This document shows positions 1 to 11,074 of a stretch of 64,000 nucleotides of DNA, in pieces. The notes beneath the pieces were generated by a model, which was not told the DNA's origin, made no database searches, and saw only the letters and a program-made list of their open reading frames with translations. Positions within the stretch are counted from its first letter, which is position 1. Every line of letters starts with the position of its first letter. The translations under genes and the position numbers were made by a program. Source of the DNA: Ostrinia nubilalis (taxonomy: Eukaryota; Arthropoda; Insecta; Lepidoptera; Crambidae); the NCBI RefSeq assembly GCF_963855985.1, contig NC_087108.1:12232001-12296000 (forward strand). Reading direction: 5' to 3'.

Positions 1-138
1 GACAGCTGATATCCCTACCATCCCTTGCGTGCTTTGAACAATAGTAGTCTTCTTCGTTCCAATCTAAAATGTGTATTTAGATCATTTCAATCAATGTAAA
101 ATAAGTAATCTAACATACTCGTAGATAAAGATAAAATA

Positions 139-262
139 GATCTGGTAAAGGTCGCGGGAAGAGCCTGGATGCGGGCAGCGCAGGACCGTTCATTGTGGAA
201 AACCTTGGGGGAGGCCTTTGTCCAGCGTCTTTGCGTCTTTTGGCTGAAACAAACGAAAATAA
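139..262 (+). repeat. RTE 3' tail fragment
   Basis: Encodes DLVKVAGRAWMRAAQDRSLW-like residues and KTLGEAFVQ, the last 35 codons of the RTE polyprotein, then GGCTGAAACAAACGAA. About 15 such 5'-truncated copies occur in the window; all keep the 3' end, as expected for target-primed reverse transcription. Confidence 0.8.
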
Positions 263-431
263 GTAATTATGTTAACCCTGGTATTCCTAATATAAATAAA
301 TAAACCGATTCAAAAGGGTCTTTGTAAGAAAATCTGTAATTTTCGCCGTGAAATTTTTGCTTAATCGCGTTTTCTTTATTAATTCCCATGTGAGAAACAA
401 TTCCTATGTACAGTACTCGTAATAGATTACT

Positions 432-640
432 ATTATGAGAGAGTCAAAGTCAAAAGTCAAAACTTTATTTGTATATAAATAATACTTACAAATCGTCAAA
501 TATTTTGCTCTTAAGGAGCCTCTACATGTCTCATAATCTTTTTACCCTACCAAGCACTTCGAGACCAACATTTGGCAAGTGCTGAGAAGAAGCGCCGCAA
601 CAAACTCAGTCACCACTGTCTGCCGGTTAATATAAATAAA
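432..640 (-). repeat. Lepidopteran retroposon 3' module (GCTCTTAAGGAGCCTCTACA)
   Basis: Contains GCTCTTAAGGAGCCTCTACA, CGAGACCAACATTTGGCAAG and CAACAAACTCAGTCACCACT. Other copies: 20620-20800, 29876-30020, 41565-41870, about 56310-56420 and 62575-62700, in both orientations. Orientation here is judged from CAAAGTCAAAAGTC being at the 3' side of LINE/SINE relatives and is uncertain. Confidence 0.55.
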
Positions 641-685
641 TAAATCAATAAATGGTTATTCGACATACATAAATGTTTAAACATG

Positions 686-812
686 TTTACGCCAAATGAC
701 GTTCACTGTTGGACAAAGGATTTCCATAGCAATCGGTCCTGCACTGCCCACATCCTGGTACTTCCCACGACCTTCATCAGATCGTTGGTACACCTAGTGG
801 CCTGTCCACACT
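686..812 (-). repeat. RTE 3' tail fragment
   Basis: The minus strand reads the WTDDLMKV...WAVQDR... region and the final CCAACAGTGAACGTCATTTG. Highly diverged, so an old copy. Confidence 0.7.
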
Positions 813-2312
813 ACTATCATACAATGCTATTATTATTTAAATGCTTGCACGTTCATTTTTCCACACTTCGCCGAATGCACATGAGACTTCATTAGGCCGC
901 TAGTCGCGCCCCGCGGCTTCGCTCGTAAAGTGCCCACAATCCGACCATAAAGCATACAACGTGCCCTTGCGAATGCCTACTACGTGCTGTCGTATCTCTT
1001 ATTTCGGATAGACTTATAGTCAAATAGAATCGTCCAGTAATTTTTTTTTTTTGGTGTCAAAAAGTGTTTACAAATATTGCAGGTAACTTTAGCTAGGTGA
1101 AGTTGCTTACAAAAATTTTTGAGGTCAAAAAGAGGTGTTTAGAAAAATCTGGATTAGTTCCGAGTTCTAGGGGAGACTTTGCCCCAAAATAAAAAGGATT
1201 TAATTTTCCGCCTCTTCATAGCAATGAAGTTAAACGACATAGCTCGACAATGTTAGATAGAGTTACTGACGCCTTTTATTTTTAGTTAGTTGCAAGATAG
1301 TTTGCTCGATTTCAATACTTTTTTGTTGAGTCAAAGTTGCACTTTAGGGCTAAATTAACCCGCATCTATAATTTATTGTTTGAATTAAAACAAGTGAAAA
1401 TTTTATTTACTACTCACCGATGCCATTTTTGTATTATCATGCGACTGACATGAGTCAGCAATGCATTCTTTTAATGGCAAATTTTATTACTCACCCGTTG
1501 GTTGTGGAAAATCCTATACCTTTTTACACAGATTGGTGAACTAAATAGTATGTTTAATAGGAACACAGATCATTTGAAGACAAAAGCTTGTAAAAAGCTT
1601 TGTTTAAATAGCCCTACCCACTTGATGCACCGAAGACCAAAGTCTCAAAGAAAGTTGGCTCGTCGGTAGATAGTGATTTATGGTGCTCCTTGGGTAAGAC
1701 TTACGTCTAGCAATGTTGCCAACTTGCCATAGTCTGAAATGATATTGGTGAAAGTCATATTTCTGTTGACGCCTTATTCAAACTACGGAAATGAATGACA
1801 CATATTTTCTACCGTGGGAAAGAACTGTACATGGGATTCCCTTGACATTGATGTCGTCGAAATCTAATGTCAAACTTAATGTCAACGATCGGTGACGTTA
1901 AGTTTGAGAACCGTTATCTTATCGAAAAATCGATCAAGTGTTTCAAGTGGACGCCTTTTAAATTGGGAAGTACCAAAAATAGGATACTAAATACTTTATG
2001 TGTCATAACTGGGAAAAACTGAAATTCACGAGGTTCCGATGGAAAGATAGGGTATTAGGTTAAGAGGAACAAAATTCCATTGAAAAATAAGAAGAAATTG
2101 TTTGGTTTTAAACATTATGGAGACCAATCTATGGGCATAAAGCATGCAGAACTGACAACTATGGGGCAGCAAGGTTCTGGAATAGAAGCCACGTATTTGT
2201 TTTTGTCTGTCTGTCCGTCTGTTTGTCTGTTTATTTATTTATTGAATAAAAACGGAGGTCTTGTGGCTGACAGGGTGATGATAATGATGAAATATTTCAT
2301 TTGTTTCTAAAA
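813..2312. other. No gene recognised
   Basis: AT-rich sequence. A short fragment at 896-940 (CGCCCCGCGGCTTCGCTCG) belongs to the CTAGC/GCGGCTTCG repeat family. No open frame with family resemblance, splice structure or strong repeat was seen. Confidence 0.5.
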
Positions 2313-2360
2313 TATAGACTGACTGACGACGTGGACTGCCACGTCGTCAGTCAGTCTATA
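2313..2360. repeat. Perfect 22-bp-arm hairpin at an RTE 5' junction
   Basis: Left arm TATAGACTGACTGACGACGT + GG (2313-2334), 4-nt loop, then the exact complement (2339-2360). RTE tail sequence begins directly after it. Confidence 0.95.
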
Positions 2361-2625
2361 CTGCCACTGGTGTCGCCCACTGGGGCGGGGCACATAGCTC
2401 ATAGAGCTGATGGCCGCTGGGGCAGGAAAGTTCTTGAGTGGCGACCACGAGCCGGAAAACGTAGCGTGGGCAGGCCTCCCACTAGGTGGACCGACGATCT
2501 GGTGAACGTCGAGGGAGGTGCCTGGATGCGAGCGGTGCAGGATCGGTCTTCGTGGAAATCCTTGAGGGAGGCCTTTGTCCAGCAGTAGACGTCTTTCGGC
2601 TGAAACGAACAAACGAACGAACGAA
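2361..2625 (+). repeat. RTE 3' end, about 265 bp
   Basis: Encodes GHIAHRADGRWGRKVLEWRP, GKRSVGRPPTRWTDDLVNV and the end SLREAFVQQ*, then GAACAAACGAACGAACGA. Long open frames on both strands here are by-products of this fragment. Confidence 0.85.
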
Positions 2626-3448
2626 GACTGACGTGTAATTTTTTTGGAAAATGCGCGCTCTGAGGTTTTCATAGCTCTATGTATCGGCTCTTACGCGTGC
2701 CTAGGTAAATATAAAGGTATAAAAGTGACGAATTCCGGCGGTTTGAAGGATAGCGGAGGGAAGCGGAGAGAATCTCTGCGGACGTGAGCGGAATGGGCAG
2801 AACAGGTTGGTCATCTCGCTTCTTTTATGTTCAATTTTCTTCGGAGAAATGTAGGAGAGCTAATTAAATGTACGGTCTGTGGAAACGAGTCTAGGACTAG
2901 TCGATGACGTCAAAACAATCTTTTATTCTATACTTAGGAGCCATATTTTATTTTTATTTTATTCATTTATTTATTTATAGAAACCAACAGCGATACAATG
3001 AAAGTGTTAGTTATAAGATTCAGACTGATAGTATAGCCAATGACAGGTTTCCCTTTTTTATAAAAGGACATTGTTGTTGGAAAAAATATGAATAAAGGAT
3101 GTTAAAAAATTAAAAGTAACAAGAACTCATAAAGAAGCAATTCATTGCGTCAATAACAAGCCGGAATAAAGCACTTCAAAACTGTTAAATTAGACTAGAC
3201 TACATTACTATAGAAATCAATGATTTCTGAGTGCCTTAATGACGTCGGTTTTAACTGTCAATTTAATATTTGCATATTATAATTCATACCTAAGTAAGTT
3301 TATATTGTGGCTTATGGCATGTTGCTTGGGTATTCCTTGTAACTCTTTCTTTGAAATTACATTTAATATTATCAATCACAATGATAATTACATTATTTAA
3401 ACATTAATTACATAAATTGTCCTATAGACGCTACATACTTATTTACGC
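2615..3448. other. No gene recognised; LINE 3'-end fragment near 2950-3040
   Basis: A block with ATTTATTTATTTATAGAAAC and CAACAGCGATACAATGAAAG recurs at about 38830-38940, so it is a dispersed retroelement end. The rest is AT-rich with no recognised feature. Confidence 0.5.
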
Positions 3449-3606
3449 TCGTATTCAAAAATAAGTATTACAATGAGGTCTCACAGTGCACGTGGACGCA
3501 CGGGGTCACACACGGACCAATCACGGAGCTCTCTCTATTCAACGCTATGCGTTCGATTTTCTGCTTCACTTAAGCAAGCATCGTTTGTGAATACGGTCGT
3601 TAGACA
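3449..3606. mobile_element. MITE of the CGTATTCACAAACATTACTA family
   Basis: About 150 bp with ends reading (C)GTATTCA...CA and CATCGTTTGTGAATACGG, and interior GAGGTCTCACAGTGC, CCAATCACGGAGCTC and TGCTTCACTTAAGCAAGC. Other copies: 7087-7308, 32806-32955, 56158-56305, 60436-60575, and partial at 30688-30742. Confidence 0.75.
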
Positions 3607-3670
3607 CAAGACTGTCTTCACTCCAAATAGACGATTTCTCAATAATTTTGAAGTATCGAAATGAGTTTAA

Positions 3671-4014
3671 GGCCCAGTTTTTTGATTCGTGGTTAAAGTA
3701 ACCAATAGTCAAATTTGACAGATGTCAAATGACTAGTGGTTACCTAAATATAAAAAAAAATGTTTTTCGAACAATGGTTAGCTTGACTTTTAGTACATTT
3801 TTAAACTATAAGGCTTGGTTGCACCATCTTACTTTAACTTTGACAAACGTCAAAAATCGGCCAAACTCCATATAAAAAGCACCGGTTATCGTCATAGTTA
3901 CCGTTAAAGTTAGGTGATGCAACTGAGCCTTAGTTTACATTTTGTTAATATTTAACCATTAGTTGCAAAAATTAACAATTAGTTATTTTAACTATTAATA
4001 AAAAAAACTGGGCC
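3671..4014. mobile_element. Outer MITE (GGCCCAGTTTTTT), TAA duplication
   Basis: The ends GGCCCAGTTTTTTGATTCGT and ...AAAAAAACTGGGCC are inverted repeats flanked by TAA (3668-3670 and 4015-4017). Subterminal GTTAAAGTAACCAATAGTC is mirrored by TTAACAATTAGTTATTTTAAC. It carries a second MITE at 3811. Confidence 0.82.
3811..3930. mobile_element. Inner MITE (AGGCTTGGTTGCACCATCTT), TA duplication
   Basis: The inverted ends AGGCTTGGTTGCACCATCTT and its near complement surround CAAACGTCAAAAATC, with TA on both sides. Related copies at about 4515-4595, 51233-51345 and 54365-54485 show a mariner-type MITE family. Confidence 0.82.
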
Positions 4015-4378
4015 TAACTGAAACAAAAATACTGTCAAGAACCCTACTCAATCATTTAATCATTCAAAATTATTGGCGTCAATCCACGTCCGTAAGTCGA
4101 GTCGAAAAGGGAGAAACATAAAGAAATACCTCGAGATGGATATGCGAAATCGAGTAGCAAACGCGAAATAATAAATTCCAGGCAAACATAACAAATTCAA
4201 TATAAATAGTTGTGAGCCCTCCCGCATCAAAAATCCCTCCTCCCGACTACATTTATCTGTATTAGGTTTGGAGAGGGGTGTGCAGGAGGGAACCAACTAT
4301 AGTGTATTTTTTTACAAAAAAAAAAAAAACTCAAAAATGGCGACTTAATTCTAAAGGTTCTTAAAAAAATCTAAAAAA

Positions 4379-4512
4379 AGGTGGACCGACAACATCATAA
4401 AAGTAGCAGGAAGGCGCTGGACGCAGGCCGCTACCAACCAGGCAACATGGAAAGCATATGGGGAGGAGGCCTTGGTTCAGCAGTGGACGTCCTATGGCTG
4501 AAATGATGATGA
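4379..4512 (+). repeat. RTE 3' tail with (ATG) repeat
   Basis: Encodes RWTDNIIKVAGRRWTQAATN and the final VQQWTSYG*, followed by AAATGATGATGACGATAA. It belongs to the ATG-tailed subfamily. Confidence 0.8.
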
Positions 4513-5509
4513 CGATAAACAGTGCTTTTTGTATAGAGTTTGACAGATTTTTGACGTATGTGACAGTTAAAGTAAGACGGTGCAGCTCAGCCTAAATCTT
4601 TTTAGTATTCCTGGCTCCTTACAGCATAACGCCATCCGCAAAAGTAGCAAATCAATGTCACGTGACCGCATCCGTCACAACCAAATGTGTGTTTGATGGA
4701 ACCCGCCCGGAGCGTTCTTCATCTGTACCTCTAGCACGAAAAATCGTCTTCGAATCATTTGCGTATTCGAATCGGCATTCAGAGATTTGAAAACTTAAAT
4801 AATAGCGTGGGATTAACTGTCGTAACGAAAATTAAAAAAATTAAAGAACGAAAAATTGTGACTTTTGTTTTTGTATAGAGATCGAATAGTGAACACGTAA
4901 AGTGAACTTATCATGAGAAATGGTAGCACAAACCCAATTTTGACAATCGAGATCGTCGCGTTATCGTTGAATTGGAAGGCAAGATATCATTTAATTTTGT
5001 TTCACCGTCAATGTTGTAGTAATAACGTTGAAACGTGAACGTTCAGAAGACGAAATTTCGTGCTAGAGGTACTGTACTAGAGATTTGAATGATGTTTTAT
5101 GGAGGTGAAATGTATTTTTGACTTATCTGCATGTCTCATGCATGAAGGATTTGGGTCCGGGTGATATATCGGGCCCTTTACTAAGTTTCGAGTATGTATG
5201 TTTGTATGAGCCAGATATGGAACATAGTATGTCGCCATTTTCGAACTCATTGGATGTTGAGGATGATACTGGCCACTGAGAAGACATTTTAGTTATTCCT
5301 TCGTCTATTAAATATTAGTTTTAGATATATTTTTGTTTGCGCCCTTAACGTTTCGATAGTGCCACATCTGACATGGTATTATTGTTGCAAAATAGTACTT
5401 TTTGGTACTGCATAACATGCCAGTGTTTGTTTTGGTCACTGTAAAAACCTTTATTATTCGTTATTTTTTGTTTTTAAACTTCGATGACTTGTTTTTGAAT
5501 CACTGATTC
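4513..5509. other. No gene recognised; MITE remnant at 4515-4595
   Basis: 4515-4595 is one end of the AGGCTGAGTTGCACC MITE (GTTAAAGTAAGACGGTGCAG). The rest is apparently low-copy sequence without an identifiable open frame. Confidence 0.45.
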
Positions 5510-5602
5510 ATGCCCGTTTTCACCATCAATCTCTAACAAATAACAGGAATTTTGTTGTCATAGGGGTCATAAAAATTAGGGATTAATGGTGAAAACGGGC
5601 AT
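5510..5602. mobile_element. 93-bp hairpin MITE
   Basis: ATGCCCGTTTTCACCATCAA at the left pairs with TTAATGGTGAAAACGGGCAT at the right. No clear target duplication. Confidence 0.75.
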
Positions 5603-5894
5603 TAGACTAATATTATAGGTATGTTATCTCAAATCAACCCCTTGTGGACTATTTCCTTTAAATTAAGTAGACTATGGACATACACATTAAATTCAGATCG
5701 AATTCTAAAAATGCTCGCAACTTGGAAATCAAAGCCAGAACAACTTTTACCACCAGTATTTACCCGACTACCCCAACCACCCTTATTGAATAATTCATCC
5801 CCGATTTTCCCATTCATTAAGCACTTAGAAGCCATAAGTTACCAAACGTAGGAAGGAGACGTAAAAATTTTACTATGCCTATTTTGTAGCAGTA

Positions 5895-6165
5895 AACCGC
5901 GGTCAATCCCGGCATGTGCCCTTTATGGGACATAACTTCCCCCCAGGTGTGGTATTGTTCGCAAATTGTCCACCCGCCGTTTATGGTGGCGGCTTCTTAC
6001 ATTATTCTAGTTTATTTGGACGATTTTATTTCCCTTTCGTTACCTCCTGTCAGGACAGAGAGATGGCCATGGCATCTGTTTGGGTAATGTCGAAATGTGA
6101 CGAAACGAAGCTTTGGGAATCGAACCAGTGACCTCCGGATTGGAAAACTACTCTCTAATAACTAT
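5895..6165 (-). repeat. tRNA-derived SINE-like repeat
   Basis: Read on the minus strand, 6110-6160 contains GGTCACTGGTTCGATTCCC, a polymerase III B box. The body includes CCGTTTATGGTGGCGGCTTC. It does not fold as a complete tRNA. Confidence 0.55.
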
Positions 6166-6485
6166 ACAGTCATTTAAATTACTGTATCGTTAAAATATTT
6201 GTTTTCACCCTGGGTTGATTGGAAAATATTTAAGCTTCCCAGCTGTCAAACCGCCTTTGACACTCTACTACAGTTCTTAGTCAGTTAATAGTTTATACTA
6301 CGTTTTTAATTTCACAAACTTGTCCCTTCAGTCAATCATGCTAAGCTGAATATTATTTTATTTTGTTTTATAACAGCTTATATTAAATACATACCTACAT
6401 TGCGTAGATAAGTCAAGCAGATGGGGTTCAACCAGCGTTCCTCGGATCTCGAGAATGCTAGTCAGACACCTTCACCGTTGGGCTC
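6166..6485. other. No feature recognised
   Basis: AT-rich spacer between a SINE and an RTE tail; no repeat or coding signal identified. Confidence 0.4.
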
Positions 6486-6788
6486 GTTCGTTCGTTTCAG
6501 CCAAATGACGTCCACTGCTGGACAAAGGCCTCCCCCAAGGTTTTCCACAATGAACGGTCCTGCGCTGCCCGCATCCAGGCTCTTCCCGCGAACTTTACCA
6601 GATCGTCGGTCCACCTAGTAGGAGGCCTGCCCACGCTACGTCTTCCAGCCCGTGGTCGCCACTCGAGAACTTTCCTGCCCTAATGGCCATCGTCTCTACG
6701 AGCTATGTGCCCCGCCCACTGCCACTTGATTTTAGCAATTCTGCGAGCTATGTCGGTTACTTTGGTTCTCCTGCGGATCTCATTGGGC
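6486..6788 (-). repeat. RTE 3' end, about 300 bp
   Basis: The minus strand encodes IRRRTKVTDIARRIAKIKWQ, the RWGRKVLEW region, RPPTRWTDDLVKF and VQQWTSFG*. The tail reads CGAACGAACGAG on that strand. Confidence 0.85.
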
Positions 6789-7086
6789 TATTTACGCCTA
6801 AAATACCTAAATTTCCCCTATAAATAGTCTACCATATACACGTTTTATTATGTGAATTGTACGTGTAATCCCTCCAATTTTGTAAGTCAATAAAATCGAA
6901 GATGTCTTTTTTATAGCGCACCAAAATGGATCGAAGTTACGACTTCTCTATGGTGGGATTCACTTAGTGGTTTATGGGGCTGGGGCTCCTTGGAAAACCC
7001 ATAGGTATTACCCCGTAAACTGGTGTCGTACTTGTTTGATAGTGATAAAGAATTAGGTTGGATAATGAAACTATATTAGGCCATTT
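6789..7086. other. No feature recognised
   Basis: Spacer without a convincing coding or repeat signal. Confidence 0.4.
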
Positions 7087-7308
7087 AAGAGAGTTAAATG
7101 TGTTCACAAACGATGCTTGATTAAGTGAAGCAACAACGATATGCGACGTCGAACCCACAGCGTTGAATAGAGCTCTGTGACTGATTCGTGTGTGTCACTC
7201 CGCCACTCAGGTATTGTCTATGAAATATTATGAAGGTTTTTGGGCCCCTGTGCGTCCACGCGCACTGTGAGACCTCATAGTAATGTTTGTGAATACGGGT
7301 GTTAGTAC
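7087..7308. mobile_element. MITE of the GTATTCACAAAC family with internal extra segment
   Basis: Inverse orientation to the 3449 copy: GTGTTCACAAACGATGCTTG to CATAGTAATGTTTGTGAATAC. About 50 bp near 7200-7250 (CGCCACTCAGGTATTGTCTA...) are absent from the other copies. Confidence 0.7.
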
Positions 7309-7334
7309 CTTTGGATAAGGCAAATAATACATTT

Positions 7335-7372
7335 AACAAAATATCATATCTACTAAGATATGATATTTTGTT
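7335..7372. repeat. Perfect 17-bp-arm hairpin
   Basis: AACAAAATATCATATCT, a 4-nt loop, then the exact complement. Pure AT-rich palindrome. Confidence 0.9.
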
Positions 7373-8340
7373 ATGATATGTGTATGTAAGACTACTAAGT
7401 CTATGTGTATTTTATATTAACTTGTTACTCCCAAAACTCATTTGAACGACGTAAAACCCGCTAAGTAAGAAATTGCAAAATTACGCGTGTGCTTCGATTT
7501 TACGGCCTCCGATCTCGTTCTGCTTTATGTCGCACTCCGACTTGATGTCTCGATGCACTAAGCCTACGGCACGGTATTGTTTATAATATCAATGCTTTTT
7601 GGCTTAGTACGTTTCACGCTTTCAGTGTCTTTGTTGGCTTTATAATATCATTTCATGATTTTATACAAAAAAAATTATTACGGTAAAGTTTTGTTTAAAG
7701 TCAAAATAAAACTTGATTGTAAGATATTTCTCGTTATAACAGTTATTAAGTTACAACAGTTAAGTTTTAGTGTGGATTTATTAACAGTGAATTAATTTTT
7801 TTTTATTAATTATTAAAGATGTTTATTTATTAACCTCGGAAAATGATGATAAAATGACATAACTCATAAATTTGTATTTTTATGAAGATAATTGTATTCA
7901 TTATAAATATGGCCTTACCTAAATAAATGTATAAAGAACAATAAACAATTATGTACTTATAAAAGAAAAATAAGAGCTAACAATTTCTTATCAGAATTCG
8001 TATCCAACAATATCCTATTGTCTTAAATATAATTTTCCGCCCAATTCACACCTCATGTTGCAGTCACTTATATATCGGAATTCCGCATAAACGTTGGCCC
8101 AAACAATGGCTCCGGGCGAAGTTTCCCGCACTCGGCGTCATAATCGCGCAGTCCGAGCGGAAGCCGCGAACTTCGTCCTAAGTTTGCCGGACAATGTATG
8201 TCCACATGTTATATTATGCGCAAGGTATGTGGACTGTACAGCACACCCTTTGAGACAAGTTGGGAACTCCTTCAAAGGGCTATCACTTAAGTTTGTAAGA
8301 AAGTTGAAGCACAGCGGTCATTCTCCGGATCTGGATTATT
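7373..8340. other. No gene recognised
   Basis: AT-rich to 8090. From 8094 a 92-codon open frame (MAQTMAPGEVSRTRRHNRAV...) is GC-richer but has no family resemblance and runs into the GATTACCCCGACC motif block; coding status is unresolved. Confidence 0.4.
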
Positions 8341-8345
8341 TTGTT

Positions 8346-8527
8346 GATTACCCCGACCTTTTTTATTTTTGAATTTAGAGTAAGTTTAGGTAAAACATTT
8401 CAAAATAGACATTATTACGAGCATATTTTTTATATTGGCCCATCTGTAGCAAGCAGGAATAAAAAGTTATGCGACATCAAAATTTTCATGGTCGGGGTAA
8501 TCAAAGTTGGGAGTCAGAGTAATCAAA
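8346..8527. repeat. GATTACCCCGACC motif block
   Basis: GATTACCCCGACC at 8346-8358 and GGTCGGGGTAATCA at 8490-8503 are in opposite orientation, and a degenerate AGTCAGAGTAATCA follows at 8512. The same motif clusters at 18.0-18.6 kb. Confidence 0.65.
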
Positions 8528-8729
8528 AATAAAACAAAATATTTTATTTTCTAAGGTTTTTTTAAAGTTATGGTAAAATAAATGTTATTATCACTAGCCA
8601 TTTGTTATTTTGATGTATAAACGACAATATTGTAAAGTTTCAACAAAATCTGTTAAGTAGTTGTTGCGTAAAAGAGTAAAAAACATACATATACATTATA
8701 CATATAATATTAGTGACTCAATGTCCTAT

Positions 8730-9255
8730 GTCTCCTATATGGGACAGAAGGCGTCCACAACAGTCCTCCATCGCATTAGGTCTTGAGCTTCGCGTTTGAT
8801 CTCGCTCCAAGTCTTAACAGTGCGCCGCTATGTTTTTTTGGCGCGACCACGTTTGCATTTTCCCTGGGGGTTCCAATCTAGAGCCTGCTTGGGGATGTGA
8901 TCGGGGTCCCTTCGGAGAGTGTGGCCGATCCAGTTCCACTTGCAGCGTTTATTCTGCTGAACGATCGGTATTTCGTGGCAGCGTTCCAAAAGTTCGTCGT
9001 TTGAAGGTTTTGGGGAATTCGGCGAAGACAGCGGCTGAAGAAGATCTGCAGCTGGTGCGAGATAACCTTAGTGACCTTCCACGTTTCACGCCCGCCCATA
9101 GAGCAGAACTGGTTTGACGTTGGACCCGAATATTTTGATCTTGCTTGGGTCAATTTCCGTGACTGCCATACGGCTCGAAGTTGTGCGAAGGTAGCTCTGG
9201 CCTTGGCAATGCGCGAAGTGATGTCCTCTTCGGTACCTCCAGGCTCTGAAACGAT
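8730..9255 (-). pseudogene. RTE-type reverse transcriptase, C-terminal part
   Basis: The minus strand encodes YLRSIVSEPGGTEEDITSRI, AKARATFAQLRAVWQSRKLT, IKIFGSNVKPVLLYG, ETWKVTKVISHQLQ, then WNPQGKCKRGRAKKT and a TWSEIKREAQD...RWRTVVDAFC end, with several frame changes. This is the C-terminal region of a second RTE family, distinct from the VQQWTSFG family. It continues on the other side of a retroposon insertion. Confidence 0.8.
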
Positions 9256-9268
9256 GCTCCTGAGGTAA

Positions 9269-9592
9269 CGGGACCATTCCCACCTCTCGTTCCCACCACT
9301 GCAACTCCTGTGTAGCCAGGATCTACAGCTTGACTGCCACAAAAACCTAACCAATGAAGGTCAAGTTTGTCCCGGGGGAAAGTTAAACTGTCATTGGACC
9401 CGCAACGAAATTAATCAGAAGAACATAGGACGAGTTCGAAATTAAGGTTCGACTTCCCTCCATTGCAAAGCGGATGACAGGTGACAAACAAAGGTTTAAA
9501 ACCTTTAAGAAAAGATTATGCACCACGGACAATAAATTAAATTAAGGGGGCCTATCTTATGAGCAATTAGCAACTACCTGCCAATAATATTT
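9269..9592 (-). mobile_element. 310-bp retroposon inserted in RTE pseudogene, 13-bp target duplication
   Basis: The flanks GCTCCTGAGGTAA (9256-9268) and GCTCCCGAGGTAA (9593-9605) duplicate the target. The body includes CTGCAACTCCTGTGTAGCCA, TTTGTCCCGGGGGAAAGTTA and GACAGGTGACAAACAAAGGT. Related copies: 18851-19157, 36726-37045, 63333-63650 and a fragment at 50043-50095. Orientation inferred only from the copy at 36.7 kb. Confidence 0.8.
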
Positions 9593-9890
9593 GCTCCCGA
9601 GGTAAGTGAAATTGTGGACTCGTTGGACATCCTCTGCACCAACGGTGTGCAATTCCTCACTCCAGATCGCATCTCTTGGGTCTTCCGGTACTGATACCCT
9701 TGCTTTACCCTTTTTTCGGCACCATAATTAGAAGCCCCTTATGCCAGTCATCTGGGACTTCCTCTTCCATCCAGATGTTTTCGTAGACAGGTATCAGGAC
9801 GTAAACGACGGAGTTTACATCGGCTTACAGCATTTCAGCGGTGATAAGGTCGAGTCCAGGGGTCTTGCCAATTTTGAGGGATAATATTAT
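9593..9890 (-). pseudogene. RTE reverse transcriptase, upstream part of the 8.7-kb copy
   Basis: The minus strand reads KTPGLDLITAEML-like residues, VYVLIPVYENIWMEEEVPDD and WHKGLLIMVPKKG-like residues, the block before NYRGI in RTE reverse transcriptases. It is interrupted by frame changes. Confidence 0.7.
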
Positions 9891-10689
9891 GTATTAATAG
9901 GAGATAGGATTTCATTTTACGGCCATTCTCAGATGAGCTAGTTTTTGCGTGTCCGGGCTGTTAAATCGTTAAAAATGACAAATTAGAGACATGCAAGTAT
10001 TTTTATATGTTACTTAACAACCCTATCCAGTTGTGCATTAAATCATAGGCCTCTATTTTAAGTATTTGTGACTAAAATAATTTCATGAACCTCTGTTCTC
10101 TAATTACCGTTACGCGTCCGCACACCGACTTAATGTTAAAAGTTGGCTGTAATTTTTATGTCGTATAGATTTGGTTTACTCCATTCAACATTTTAAAGAG
10201 TATAAAAGATTGTCTTATGCATAGCAAAATATCTATTCAATAGAACCATTCTGTAAATAATTAGAATTAAAAAACTGCTTGTCCGAGCGAAACTCCTAAT
10301 TCCCGTGACGTTTTCTGTTTTTGGGCACACAAGCCTAAATAATAATATTTGACACATCATTTACGCATGCGGCGCGAGCCCTTAGTTAGTTCTATGACCT
10401 GTTAGCAAGTAGACGTCTATTGCGTTGGCGTACCGTCGATGAATTGCGTTAGAGTATAATTACCATATCTTTGGTTTTCAATTTTTCTATTTACCATGTC
10501 CTTATTTTTATACGAGATTTTTGAAGGTAGATCCACGTTGTTAATTTAAATAGAATCAGTACGTTGGCCTCCATACGTTGTAGTAAGACAGTATTTGCAT
10601 ACCCTGCAGATTTTGGAAATTTTGAAGAAAAACTATCGTTTTATAATTTCCATGTACTAATTACCATATATTTATAATAATAATTCGGA
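9891..10689. other. No gene recognised
   Basis: Contains TCTAATTACCGTTACG at about 10099, a motif that recurs at 17.7 kb, and GTATAATTACCATAT. No coding signal seen. The LINE begins at its right edge. Confidence 0.4.
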
Positions 10690-11060
10690 ATAATTCGGAA
10701 TGGCAGGTAGTGCGACGTAAGTCACCTAAGCGTTATAAACTTATCGGCCAAAAAGGTTGTGCTGTAAGTGAACCTGATAGTAAATTTCGAGCTGCAGATG
10801 TGAAAGTTCCTCTTTTAATTTCAAATGTTTGTAAGGAAACTAGTGTAGATGACATAGTTACTTACATTAAGGAAAAAACCAATGAAATTGTCTACTTAAA
10901 AATGATAAACATGACGAAAGTTAGAAAGTATAACGCTTATAAACTTTACGTGTCTGAAAGTAAATTACATTTGTTTTTAGATGATAACTTTTGGCCAAAC
11001 GGCATCACGTTTAGGCGTTTTGTTCATTTTATGTACAAAAAGACTGATAAGAAAAGTTAA
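10690..11060 (+). pseudogene. LINE ORF1, C-terminal part
   Basis: The open frame 10710-11060 continues upstream as EWQVVRRKSPKRYKLIGQKG, so the annotated first residue is not the true start. The segment FRAADVKVPLLISNVCKETS and the following RRM-like part (LKMINMTKVRKYNAYKLYV) match the C-terminal domain of ORF1 proteins of CR1-type LINEs, which bind element RNA. The N-terminal part, including any coiled coil or zinc finger, is absent: the copy is 5'-truncated near 10.68 kb. Confidence 0.75.
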
Positions 11061-11074
11061 TAAATAATATTTGA

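Noticed and set aside
2301..2672. 95- and 121-codon frames on opposite strands
   Set aside because: Both are readings of an RTE 3' end plus a hairpin; no complete protein is encoded.
5621..5851. Frame with EQLLPPVFTRLPQPP as a fourth NLLPP gene
   Set aside because: Only LLPP matches; the preceding V-(F/Y)-Q-x-A-x-N residues, acceptor position and phase do not.
8878..9354. 158-codon minus-strand frame as one host gene
   Set aside because: It is part of a decayed RTE C-terminus and runs across the retroposon insertion junction.
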